From the NCBI GenBank assembly GCA_044223995.1, contig JBGALE010000001.1, forward strand, positions 682,001-746,000: a DNA stretch of 64,000 bases. The letters are read 5' to 3'. The translations under genes and the position numbers were made by a program. This DNA is from JACMLD01 sp044223995. Its GTDB lineage: Bacteria > Bacteroidota > Bacteroidia > Chitinophagales > Chitinophagaceae. Within the stretch, counting starts at the first letter, position 1, and every line of letters begins with the position of its first letter. The notes beneath the pieces were generated by a model. That model was given only the letters and a program-made list of their open reading frames with translations. It was not told the DNA's origin and ran no database searches. Of the stretch, positions 26,034 through 34,414 are shown piece by piece.

Positions 26034-26215
26034 TAGGATACAGGTTCATCAAATGAATACAATAAACGCACATGATATTATAGTTTGCTACAGTATGTGT
26101 AGTTGTTGTATGCCATAATTTTGAAATCATCTTTCCCTACCAAAGGCACTTCTTTTCTCACTAACCCGTCGAAATTAAACGTATCAAACTTTTAAACAAT
26201 TTTAAACTCAATGCT

Positions 26216-27538
26216 ATGAGTAATTATCGCTTCGAAACACTCCAGTTGCACGCCGGTCAGCAAATTGATCCATCTACCAAGGCTAGAGCAGTTCCTATTT
26301 ACCAGACTACTTCTTATGGGTTTGACAGTTCAGAACATGCTGCCAATCTTTTTGGGTTAAAACAGTTTGGCAATATTTATACACGTATTATGAACCCAAC
26401 CACCGATGTGTTTGAGCAACGCATCGCAGCATTGGAAGGGGGCGTAGCAGCCCTGGCTACCGGCAGCGGTCAAGCTGCACAGTTCCTTGCGTTGAATAAT
26501 ATTTTACAGGCAGGCGACAATTTTGTAACGACTACCTATTTATATGGAGGTACCTATAACCAGTTTAAAGTGGCCTTTAAACGACTGGGCATAGAAGCAC
26601 GCTTTGCAAACGGTGACGATGTGGAAAGTTTTGTAAAACACATCGATAAAAATACAAAGGCTATTTATCTCGAAACTATCGGTAACCCTCGTTTGAATAT
26701 TCCCGATTTTAAAAAATTTGCCGACCTCGCCAAAGAATACGATCTGCCACTCGTTGTTGACAACACATTTGGAACAGGCGGTTATTTATTCCGCCCCATT
26801 GAATGGGGAGCCAATGTAGTAGTGGAATCTGCTACCAAGTGGATTGGCGGTCACGGCACCAGCATCGGTGGTGTGATTGTCGATGGTGGTAATTACAACT
26901 GGGGCAATGGTAAGTTTCCACAGTTTACCGAACCCAGCGAAGGTTATCATGGTTTGAAATTCTGGGATGTATTTGGAGAAGGCAACCCATTGGGTTTACC
27001 TAATATTGCATTTGCTATCCGTGCAAGAGTGGAAGGCCTTCGTGATTTTGGTGCTTCCCTCAGTCCATTTAATTCATTCCTGTTATTGCAGGGCCTGGAA
27101 ACACTCAGCCTCCGTGTACAACGCCATGTTGACAATGCGCTGGCACTGGCACAGTGGCTGGAACAACATCCGCTGGTAGATTTTGTGCAATACCCGGGTT
27201 TGAAGAGTAGCCCGTACAACGAACTGGCGAAAAAATACCTGAGCAATGGATTCGGAGGTATATTAAATTTTGGTGTAAAAGGTGGTAAGGAAAACGCCAG
27301 TAAGTTTATAGATTCATTGAAACTGGTAAGTCATCTTGCCAATGTGGGTGATGCAAAAACGCTGGCTATTCATCCTGCTTCTACTACACACGAACAATTA
27401 AGTACAGAAGAGCAAATAGCAGCAGGTGTTCAACCGAACCAGGTGCGCATCAGTGTGGGCATCGAACACCTCGACGATATTAAGGCAGATTTCGAACAGG
27501 CTTTTGAAAAGGTTTTTTCGAAACAACTGGCCGTTTAA
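26216..27538 (+). CDS. metY: O-acetylhomoserine sulfhydrylase (MetY)
   Basis: A 440-residue enzyme of the OAH/OAS sulfhydrylase branch, longer than the neighbouring MetB-type protein as expected. It starts FETLQLHAGQ, has YTRIMNPTTDVFEQR, the cofactor Asp in LVVDNTFGTGG and the PLP lysine Lys208 in ESATKWIGGHGTSIGG, with HPASTTHEQLS near the C-terminus. It makes homocysteine directly from O-acetylhomoserine and sulfide, using the product of MetX encoded 81 bp downstream. Confidence 0.95.
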   Translation: MSNYRFETLQLHAGQQIDPSTKARAVPIYQTTSYGFDSSEHAANLFGLKQFGNIYTRIMNPTTDVFEQRIAALEGGVAALATGSGQAAQFLALNNILQAGDNFVTTTYLYGGTYNQFKVAFKRLGIEARFANGDDVESFVKHIDKNTKAIYLETIGNPRLNIPDFKKFADLAKEYDLPLVVDNTFGTGGYLFRPIEWGANVVVESATKWIGGHGTSIGGVIVDGGNYNWGNGKFPQFTEPSEGYHGLKFWDVFGEGNPLGLPNIAFAIRARVEGLRDFGASLSPFNSFLLLQGLETLSLRVQRHVDNALALAQWLEQHPLVDFVQYPGLKSSPYNELAKKYLSNGFGGILNFGVKGGKENASKFIDSLKLVSHLANVGDAKTLAIHPASTTHEQLSTEEQIAAGVQPNQVRISVGIEHLDDIKADFEQAFEKVFSKQLAV

Positions 27539-27547
27539 GATGATCAG

Positions 27548-27577
27548 TCACCCCTTATGCTTTGGTGTAAGGGGTGA
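27548..27577 (+). other. Hairpin between metY and metX
   Basis: TCACCCCTTA (27548-27557) and TAAGGGGTGA (27568-27577) form a perfect 10-bp stem with a 10-nt loop. No real T-run follows (TATATTATAAC), so it may be a weak terminator, an mRNA-stability hairpin or a processing site that sets metY and metX levels apart. Confidence 0.5.
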
Positions 27578-27619
27578 TATATTATAACATCCTATTGATA
27601 TCAAATACACACTACCAGG

Positions 27620-28669
27620 TTGGCATCATCTATATTCAAATATCATAAGCCATTTGTGCTGGAGTCAGGCAACACACTGCCGGGCTATCATCTCACCTAT
27701 ACGACGCATGGTAAACTAAATGCAACAAAGGATAATGTGATATGGGTATTCCATGCACTGACGGCCAACAGTGATCCTGCAGAATGGTGGCCGGGACTGG
27801 TGGGAGAAGGCAGACTCTTTGATCCGGCTGCATATTTTATCGTATGTGTCAATATGCCCGGCAGTTGTTATGGTAGTATTGGCCCCTTTGATATTAACCC
27901 AGCAACTGGTCTTAGTTATTATCATCAATTTCCTTTTTTTACTACCAGGGATATGATCCGTGCTTATCAACCACTGAAAGATTTTCTTGGTATTGAAAAA
28001 ATATATATCGGAATTGGCGGCTCTATGGGTGGACAGCAACTGCTGGAATGGGCTATTGAAGAACCGGAGTTATTTGAATATATTTTTCCACTTGCTACCA
28101 ATGCACAGCATTCTGCCTGGGCCATAGCATTCAATGCGTCTCAAAGATGGTGCATTGAATCTGACCCTACCTGGAAGCAGTCAAATGAAACGGCTGGGAT
28201 GGAAGGGATGAAAGTGGCCAGGAGTATTGCATTGATTTCCTACCGTCATTATGATACTTACAAAAGCAGCCAGGTGGAAGACTCGAATGATGTGCTGGAC
28301 AAATTCAAAAGTGAATCGTATCAGCATTACCAGGGAGAAAAACTGGCCAAGCGCTTCAATGCTTTCAGCTATTATTTTTTAAGCAAGGCCATGGATGCGC
28401 ACAATGTAGGCCGCGGAAGAAAAAGTACAGAAGATGCCCTTGGGAAAATAAAGGCAAAAACACTCGTGGTGGGAATTGAATCCGATATTTTATTTCCACT
28501 GGTGGAGCAGCAGCGGCTGGCACGACATATACCGGCTGCACACTATAAAGCCATTCATTCGCCTTACGGACATGATGGTTTTTTACTGGAATTCGAACAG
28601 ATTGAAAACTGCATAAAGGAATTTTTGTTAACAGAAAAAACAGGCTTACTGAACCTGGCAATTCATTAA
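27620..28669 (+). CDS. metX: Homoserine O-acetyltransferase (MetX)
   Basis: A 349-residue alpha/beta hydrolase. HALTANSDPAEWW and the nucleophile elbow GIGGSMGGQQ (Ser135) with a C-terminal YGHDGFLLE identify MetX, which acetylates homoserine with acetyl-CoA. The start codon is TTG at 27620: an in-frame stop lies at 27596-27598 and no ATG or GTG occurs between it and the conserved start of the domain. The hom gene starts 2 bp after the stop. Confidence 0.93.
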   Translation: MASSIFKYHKPFVLESGNTLPGYHLTYTTHGKLNATKDNVIWVFHALTANSDPAEWWPGLVGEGRLFDPAAYFIVCVNMPGSCYGSIGPFDINPATGLSYYHQFPFFTTRDMIRAYQPLKDFLGIEKIYIGIGGSMGGQQLLEWAIEEPELFEYIFPLATNAQHSAWAIAFNASQRWCIESDPTWKQSNETAGMEGMKVARSIALISYRHYDTYKSSQVEDSNDVLDKFKSESYQHYQGEKLAKRFNAFSYYFLSKAMDAHNVGRGRKSTEDALGKIKAKTLVVGIESDILFPLVEQQRLARHIPAAHYKAIHSPYGHDGFLLEFEQIENCIKEFLLTEKTGLLNLAIH

Positions 28670-28671
28670 TT

Positions 28672-29931
28672 ATGGAAACACACAAGCAACTGACCATTGG
28701 ATTATTTGGATTTGGCGTAGTGGGAGAGGGTTTATACAAAGTATTGAACCAAACACCTTCACTGAAAGCGAATATTAAACGTGTCTGTATAAAAAACCCT
28801 GGAAAGAAACGCGATGCACCTGCTGAATTATTTACCACCGACAGAAATCTATTGTTAAACGATCCTGAAATTAATGTGATCGTGGAAGTAATCAACGAAA
28901 GTGAAGCTGCTTTCGATATCGTATCCACGGCGCTAAAAAACGGAAAGGAAGTGGTAAGCGCCAGTAAGAAAATGCTGGCCGAGCATTTGCCGGAAATATT
29001 GGGACTGCAATCCAAAACTGGATTATCCGTGTTGTATGAAGCGGCTGCGTGTGCTTCTATACCAGTCATCAGGAACCTGGAAGAATATTATGATAATGAC
29101 TTATTACATTCATTAAAAGCAATAGTAAACGGGTCTACGAATTTTATTCTGACAAAGATGTTTGAGGATAAACTGGACTTTCACAATGCATTACTACTGG
29201 CACAGCAACTAGGCTTTGCTGAAAGTGATCCAAAACTGGACGTAGAAGGATTTGATGCTGTAAATAAATGGACGCTGTTATTACTGCATGCGTACGGTAT
29301 TGTAGAACATCCCGATAATATTGTATTTAACGGTATTCAGAATATACAACTGAGCGATGCTGTTGTAGCGAAGGAAAAGAATTACGATATTAAACTGGTG
29401 GCACAGGCAAAGAAACTGCAGAACGGGAAAGTAGCCGGTTTTGTGTTGCCACAGTTTGTCAAACATGAAGATCACCTTGCCTTTGTGAAAAATGAATACA
29501 ATGGCGTGGTGCTGGAAAGCTCATTTGCTGATAAGCAATTTTTTTACGGAAAGGGCGCCGGCAGTTTCCCTACTGCGTCGGCAGTACTGAGCGACTTGTC
29601 CGCCCTGCGTTATTTATACAAATATGAGTACAAGAAATTGTATCATCACAAACCCAATGAACTCACCACAGACTTCTTTATTAAAGTGTATGTGAGTTTC
29701 GACGATCTTAAATTTATTCCCAGGGAAAAATTTGAATGGATTGAAGAATGGCACGCAGATAAAGAACGAAAATATCTTATCGGTGTATTGCCATTCAGGG
29801 AACTGAAGGAAAATAGCTGGTGGAAAGAAAACAATACATCATTGGTATTGACACCCGAGCCGATTATTGAAGATGTGGAAATACGTAAACTAAAGAAGAA
29901 AAGCCTGGAACTGGCTGGTATTCTTGATTAA
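28672..29931 (+). CDS. hom: Homoserine dehydrogenase
   Basis: A 419-residue NAD(P)-dependent oxidoreductase without a fused aspartokinase. The nucleotide-binding start is LFGFGVVGEGLY (residues 11-22); KEVVSASKKMLAEH, the substrate-region INGSTNFIL-like VNGSTNFILTKM, and DPKLDVEGFDAVNKW are the homoserine dehydrogenase signatures. It supplies homoserine for the upstream MetX; the 2-bp spacing implies coupled translation. The C-terminal 80 residues do not match an ACT domain clearly. Confidence 0.93.
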   Translation: METHKQLTIGLFGFGVVGEGLYKVLNQTPSLKANIKRVCIKNPGKKRDAPAELFTTDRNLLLNDPEINVIVEVINESEAAFDIVSTALKNGKEVVSASKKMLAEHLPEILGLQSKTGLSVLYEAAACASIPVIRNLEEYYDNDLLHSLKAIVNGSTNFILTKMFEDKLDFHNALLLAQQLGFAESDPKLDVEGFDAVNKWTLLLLHAYGIVEHPDNIVFNGIQNIQLSDAVVAKEKNYDIKLVAQAKKLQNGKVAGFVLPQFVKHEDHLAFVKNEYNGVVLESSFADKQFFYGKGAGSFPTASAVLSDLSALRYLYKYEYKKLYHHKPNELTTDFFIKVYVSFDDLKFIPREKFEWIEEWHADKERKYLIGVLPFRELKENSWWKENNTSLVLTPEPIIEDVEIRKLKKKSLELAGILD

Positions 29932-29969
29932 GCAATCTCGTTTTTAAAATCTATATGGTATCCGTTTTC

Positions 29970-29995
29970 AAGGCCTGCTATCGCCGGCCTTTTTT
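29970..29995 (+). terminator. Intrinsic terminator of the methionine operon
   Basis: AAGGCC (29970-29975) pairs with GGCCTT (29986-29991) across a 10-nt loop, followed by a T-run. It lies between convergent genes; on the other strand its position overlaps the stop codon of the next gene, so it serves mainly the + strand. Confidence 0.75.
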
Positions 29996-31316
29996 AATTT
30001 AACTCGGCGAAACTGATAGCATCTGCTATATCTTCCATAGTAACTGGCGCTTGTTTATCGTCTATCTCTACGATGACGTAATATGCATAAGGGCCGGCTA
30101 TTTTCTTCAGCGTTGATACCAATAGCCACTGATCGCTTTGTGTTCTTCGTCCATCTGCTTTATTCCAGTTTTCCCTGGTGGTTAAACCGCCGGTTGACGG
30201 TGTCAGCGGGTAATAAGATTTTCCCTTATAGTAATCGGGGTTCACAGTACTTCCCTGCGCCAGTATCCGGTTATGTTTGACCAGGCCGGTATAAAACGCT
30301 TCGTAAATAGGTGAATAGGTTTGCCAGTCAACCGGTAGCAGTGTTCTGTAATAAGCAATATGCCATGGAGTGTTGGCTGTTTTTATTTTGGGACTGAACT
30401 CTGAAACTTTGATCTGGAAGGGCATTGATAATTCGATGCTTTCTGTTGGACCAGCATACAAATCGTTGTATACAGTGTCATATCCTTTTATTTTATAAAT
30501 GCCCTGTGGCGGGTTGCCATCATTCACATAATAGGGAAGTTTGGTCAGTGTTCTGGCCAGTTGGGGAATATGAAAAATGGTATTGTTACCAATGCGGTAA
30601 AATTTTCCATCAGCCTGGCGGATAATCACCATGCCCGGGTAATCACGGTTTTTACGTTGTATACTGAACACGATTACCGAACCCTCAAAGAAGCGCGAAC
30701 GCAATAGTGTACGCAATGGCGGAACAGCACCTGGCACTTCCTGCAATTTATCCATCAGTGGTTTGCAGGCAGCTATAAACGCAGCGGAGCGCGCCTTGCC
30801 ATCGTACGTAGATCGAATATATTTTTTTGTGTGATCATTATTGTTGTCCTGCAACAGGTATTCTGCGCAGAGGACAAATGTTTTTTCGTCCAGGGTAGAT
30901 TCGAATACCGGGATTACCTGCTGCGAAAATTCACCGGGATACATACCGTAGATCAATTCCAGGAAAGCCTGCTGAAAAGAATTGGTTCTTGTTTGTAATG
31001 TGTTAGCGGCTTCGTGCAGTTTGTTATTGATCCAGGGCGATTTGTATTGCACCCTTTCCATAGCTATGAACGCTTTTTGCCATTTGAGCTCAGCGGTTGA
31101 ATCAGTGAGCAGTGACGACAGGTTTTTCTGAATATCATCTGCTACCAGGTTACGGTAGAAATTAGTCCTGTTTTTTTCAGTGGTGAAATCTGCAAATACA
31201 GAATCCGGGTTGTATACAACCGGTGGAAGGGGTGTCGGTATTACCGCTTTCTTTTTATTCTGTGAAAAAGCAGGCAGGGTAGTCAAAGACAAAGCAAACA
31301 GGTAAACTGTTTTCAT
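29994..31316 (-). CDS. Secreted protein of unknown function, 440 aa
   Basis: I do not recognise the family. The signal peptide is MKTVYLFALSLTTLPAFSQ. Residues about 40-200 are predicted helical (many Leu, Gln and Asn), with a cysteine-containing VLCAEYLLQD. The C-terminal half (about 205-440) looks beta-rich: RNRDYPGMVIIRQADGKFYRI, GIYKIKGYDTVY, and a Gly/Thr-rich loop, STGGLTTRENWNK. The PPQGIYKI stretch superficially recalls L,D-transpeptidases, but no catalytic Cys/His motif follows. The gene stands alone, convergent with hom and 168 bp from aspS. Confidence 0.7.
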   Translation of the reverse strand: MKTVYLFALSLTTLPAFSQNKKKAVIPTPLPPVVYNPDSVFADFTTEKNRTNFYRNLVADDIQKNLSSLLTDSTAELKWQKAFIAMERVQYKSPWINNKLHEAANTLQTRTNSFQQAFLELIYGMYPGEFSQQVIPVFESTLDEKTFVLCAEYLLQDNNNDHTKKYIRSTYDGKARSAAFIAACKPLMDKLQEVPGAVPPLRTLLRSRFFEGSVIVFSIQRKNRDYPGMVIIRQADGKFYRIGNNTIFHIPQLARTLTKLPYYVNDGNPPQGIYKIKGYDTVYNDLYAGPTESIELSMPFQIKVSEFSPKIKTANTPWHIAYYRTLLPVDWQTYSPIYEAFYTGLVKHNRILAQGSTVNPDYYKGKSYYPLTPSTGGLTTRENWNKADGRRTQSDQWLLVSTLKKIAGPYAYYVIVEIDDKQAPVTMEDIADAISFAELN

Positions 31317-31439
31317 ACCGCTGGGTTTAATGTTTAAGGTATATAAGGCGAATAAAAAGCCCGGTAAGATACAAAAGTTTTGTTCCAGCTTACTGTGTTT
31401 AACCAGGCATTCAGGGGTACGGCGGATAATGGCGGGGAA

Positions 31440-31461
31440 ACTACTGGCTGATGCCAGTAGT
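31440..31461 (-). terminator. Hairpin downstream of aspS
   Basis: ACTACTGGC (31440-31448) and GCCAGTAGT (31453-31461) form a perfect 9-bp stem with a 4-nt loop, just after the aspS stop. On the aspS strand it is followed by TTTCCCC, so it is a weak intrinsic terminator at best. Confidence 0.5.
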
Positions 31462-31484
31462 CAAAAGTAGAGGAAGCTTTTTAT

Positions 31485-33311
31485 TTATTTCAGGTCCAGT
31501 TTAATTTGTAATTCGTCAAATTGCTTTTGATCGATGGTGGCAGGTGCATCAAGCATCACATCCCTGCCGCTATTATTTTTTGGAAAGGCTATAAAATCAC
31601 GGATGGATTCACTGCCACCCAATATAGCACAAAGCCGGTCGAAACCAAAAGCGATACCACCATGTGGCGGTGCGCCATATTCAAAAGCGCCCAGCAGGAA
31701 GCCAAACTTGTGCATGTATTCTTCCTTGCTCATGCCCAGCGCTGCAAACATTTTTTCCTGCAAATCGCGCTGGAAGATACGAATAGAACCACCACCAATT
31801 TCATTTCCGTTCAATACCATATCATAGGCATTGGCCTTGATATTGGAATAAGGATGTTTCAGGTATTCGGCAGCGTTTTCAATGACCGGGTTGTTTTGAA
31901 TCATCACATTGATATGATCCGGCTTGGGCGATGTAAACGGATGGTGTCTTGCCACCCACCTGTTATCGTCTTCAGAATATTCAAACAGTGGGAAATCCAG
32001 CACCCATAACAATCTAAATTCATTGTCTTTGCGCAGTCCCAGGCGTTTGCCCATTTCGAGGCGCAATTCGCTGATGGCTTTGCGTGTTCTTTCCTCTGCA
32101 CCGGCCAGTAACAGTATTAAGTCGCCGGGTTTTGCATTAGCAGCCGTAGCGATGGCTTTTAATTTCTCTTCACTGTAAAATTTATCTACGCTGCTTTTAA
32201 AAGTTCCGTCTGCATTGCACTTTATAAACACCAATCCTTTCATTCCTATCTGTGGCCGTTTTACCCAATCGGTCAGCTCATCGGTTTGTTTGCGGGTATA
32301 TTCACTGCAACCCGGAACCGCAATGCCCGCCACTGTCTCTGCATCTTCAAATACGGTAAAGCCTGCACCAGCGATCAATTCGCGGCGATCGGTTTTTTCA
32401 ACAAAAACAGCATTCGGTTTTTTGTAATTACACAACGACATTCCGAACCGGGTATCAGGCTTATCATTTCCATACTGCCACATGGCATCTTCCCAACTCA
32501 TTCGCTCCACTTTTTCCGTATAGTCAATTCCCTTTACGTCCTTAAAAATGCGTTTTACCAAACCCTCAAACATATTGAGGATGTCTTCCTGCTGTACAAA
32601 ACTCATCTCACAGTCTATCTGCGTAAACTCCGGCTGCCTGTCGGCACGCAGGTCTTCATCGCGGAAACATTTGACCACCTGGTAATAACGGTCGTATCCG
32701 CTAACCATTAACAATTGCTTGAATGTTTGCGGGCTTTGAGGCAACGCATAGAATTGCCCCGGGTTCATCCGGCTGGGAACTACAAAGTCCCTGGCACCTT
32801 CCGGTGTAGATTTAATCAGGAAAGGCGTTTCTATATCCATGAAATTGTTTTCATGGAGGTAGTTGCGTGCTGAGCGGTTCACAGCGTAACGCAGTTCCAG
32901 GTTTTTCTTTACTGCATTTCTCCGCAGGTCGAGAAAGCGGTACTTCATACGCAAGTCATCACCTCCATCCGTTTCATCCTGGATGGTAAAGGGTGGCGTT
33001 ACTGATTTATTGAGAATGGTAAATTCAGCGACAAGGATTTCAATATCGCCGGTGGGCATATTGGGGTTCTTATTGCTGCGTTCGCTGACAATACCTTTTG
33101 CCTGCAATACAAATTCACGGCCAAGCGGGTTGGATTCCAACCGGGCGCTAAGCGCTTCATTAAATAATAATTGTGTAATACCGTAACGGTCCCGTAAATC
33201 CACGAATGTAATAGCACCAAATTTGCGAACGGTTTGTACCCATCCGGACAGTGTAACTTCCTTTTTTGCATCTGTTATCCTTAATTCCCCGCAGGTATGG
33301 GTTCTGTACAT
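31485..33311 (-). CDS. aspS: Aspartyl-tRNA synthetase
   Basis: A 608-residue class II synthetase of bacterial AspRS length, with an insertion domain between motifs 2 and 3. The OB-fold anticodon-binding domain (GWVQTVRKFGAITFVDLRD) occupies the first 110 residues. Motif 2 is RYYQVVKCFRDEDLRADRQ, and motif 3 is GIAFGFDRLCAIL near residue 560. It charges tRNA-Asp. A perfect -7 box, TACCTTTG, lies on the minus strand at 33343-33336, about 25 bp before the ATG, without a clear -33 partner. Confidence 0.98.
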   Translation of the reverse strand: MYRTHTCGELRITDAKKEVTLSGWVQTVRKFGAITFVDLRDRYGITQLLFNEALSARLESNPLGREFVLQAKGIVSERSNKNPNMPTGDIEILVAEFTILNKSVTPPFTIQDETDGGDDLRMKYRFLDLRRNAVKKNLELRYAVNRSARNYLHENNFMDIETPFLIKSTPEGARDFVVPSRMNPGQFYALPQSPQTFKQLLMVSGYDRYYQVVKCFRDEDLRADRQPEFTQIDCEMSFVQQEDILNMFEGLVKRIFKDVKGIDYTEKVERMSWEDAMWQYGNDKPDTRFGMSLCNYKKPNAVFVEKTDRRELIAGAGFTVFEDAETVAGIAVPGCSEYTRKQTDELTDWVKRPQIGMKGLVFIKCNADGTFKSSVDKFYSEEKLKAIATAANAKPGDLILLLAGAEERTRKAISELRLEMGKRLGLRKDNEFRLLWVLDFPLFEYSEDDNRWVARHHPFTSPKPDHINVMIQNNPVIENAAEYLKHPYSNIKANAYDMVLNGNEIGGGSIRIFQRDLQEKMFAALGMSKEEYMHKFGFLLGAFEYGAPPHGGIAFGFDRLCAILGGSESIRDFIAFPKNNSGRDVMLDAPATIDQKQFDELQIKLDLK

Positions 33312-33398
33312 ACAACCTATGATTTTTTAGTGGGGCAAAGGTAACAGAAACCAATAAGGAATCCATATTTTCGTTGATTCCTGAAAGCGAAAACCTGA

Positions 33399-34343
33399 AT
33401 GCCGGGAGATACACTGATAGTTACAAATACGGGAGATACCCTTCGGTTGCCGGACACCCTGATGGCGGTTCCGCATACCCCTGCTTTACCGGCTTATGAT
33501 GATTATGGCCCCATTTCCAACGACTGGATTTTCTGGCTGGGTGTTTCCCTGGTAGTATCCATATTTCTGCTACGCCCGTTTATCTGGGGGTTGATAAAAA
33601 GGAAACAATATCAAAAGCTTCGTGATGAGGCTGCAGAGGAAGTGACGGAAAATTTCAGCGGTTATGATACCCTGCTGGCCAATTACAATAGTTATTACCG
33701 CAGTCTTTCTCCCTTGTTGAGGCAGCGTTTCCTGCAGCGTGTAACAGAATTCAGGGATACCAAGCATTTTAAATACATTGATATAGCACCAGATGAAAAG
33801 ATGTTATTGCTGATCAGCGCTGCGGCGGTGCAATTGACTTTTGGGCTTGATAAATACCTGCTGGAATATTTCGATACCATTTATATCCTGCAGCACGATT
33901 ATCGGTATGGGGCGTACAACGTTCCTTTTATGGGGCATGTGAGCAGCAATGGTATTTACCTGTCATGGGATAATTTTCTCCGGGGATACAGCGACGATAC
34001 AGATGGTGATAATGTGGGTGTTCATGAAATGGCCCATGCATTGGCGTATGTAAATTTTACTGCCGATTCCGATGACGATGAAGACGATGATTTTAAAAAC
34101 CGGTTCAGGGAGTTTTCGAAAGTGGCCAGGCCCATATTCAATGGAATGCAAAATGGCAACGCTAATTTTTTGGGTTCTTATGCGGCTACCAACTACAATG
34201 AATTTTGGGCGGTGTCGGTAGAGAACTTTTTTGAGCGGTCAAAACGTATGTCGGAGGAGCTTCCCGATTTATACCGGGCGATGTGCACACTCCTCAACCA
34301 GGATCCATTGTTACAGGACAAAGGTGTTTACCCCGCTGAATAA
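33399..34343 (+). CDS. M90 family zinc metallopeptidase (MtfA-like), membrane-anchored
   Basis: A 314-residue protein. Residues about 45-68 form one transmembrane helix (FWLGVSLVVSIFLLRPFIWGL). The cytoplasmic or periplasmic domain carries the zinc site HEMAH (His209, Glu210, His213) in VGVHEMAHALAYVNF, flanked by LQHDYRYGAYNVPFMGH and by NEFWAVSVENFFE, which supplies the third ligand Glu. This matches MtfA/glucose-regulated peptidases, some of which act on cytoplasmic regulators. A close paralog lies at 36944, beyond the SPFH gene. The insertion of Asp-rich DSDDDEDDD after the HEXXH is absent there. Confidence 0.85.
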   Translation: MPGDTLIVTNTGDTLRLPDTLMAVPHTPALPAYDDYGPISNDWIFWLGVSLVVSIFLLRPFIWGLIKRKQYQKLRDEAAEEVTENFSGYDTLLANYNSYYRSLSPLLRQRFLQRVTEFRDTKHFKYIDIAPDEKMLLLISAAAVQLTFGLDKYLLEYFDTIYILQHDYRYGAYNVPFMGHVSSNGIYLSWDNFLRGYSDDTDGDNVGVHEMAHALAYVNFTADSDDDEDDDFKNRFREFSKVARPIFNGMQNGNANFLGSYAATNYNEFWAVSVENFFERSKRMSEELPDLYRAMCTLLNQDPLLQDKGVYPAE

Positions 34344-34363
34344 ATTAATAGAATGGCTGAAAT

Positions 34364-34394
34364 AAAAGTGCCACGCTATTGCGCAGCACTTTTT
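34364..34394. terminator. Bidirectional terminator between the M90 and SPFH genes
   Basis: AAAAGTGC (34364-34371) and GCACTTTT (34386-34393) form an 8-bp stem with a 14-nt loop; T and A runs flank both sides, so both convergent genes can use it. Confidence 0.7.
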
Positions 34395-34414
34395 ATTGAC
34401 AGGATAACTATCTT

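Noticed and set aside
29994..31316. L,D-transpeptidase assignment from a PPQGIYKI stretch
   Set aside because: The catalytic His and Ser-x-x-Cys motifs of YkuD domains are absent.
33336..33343. -7 box upstream of aspS as a full promoter
   Set aside because: The TACCTTTG match is perfect, but no TTTG or TTG lies about 20 bp upstream, so it is mentioned only in the aspS entry.
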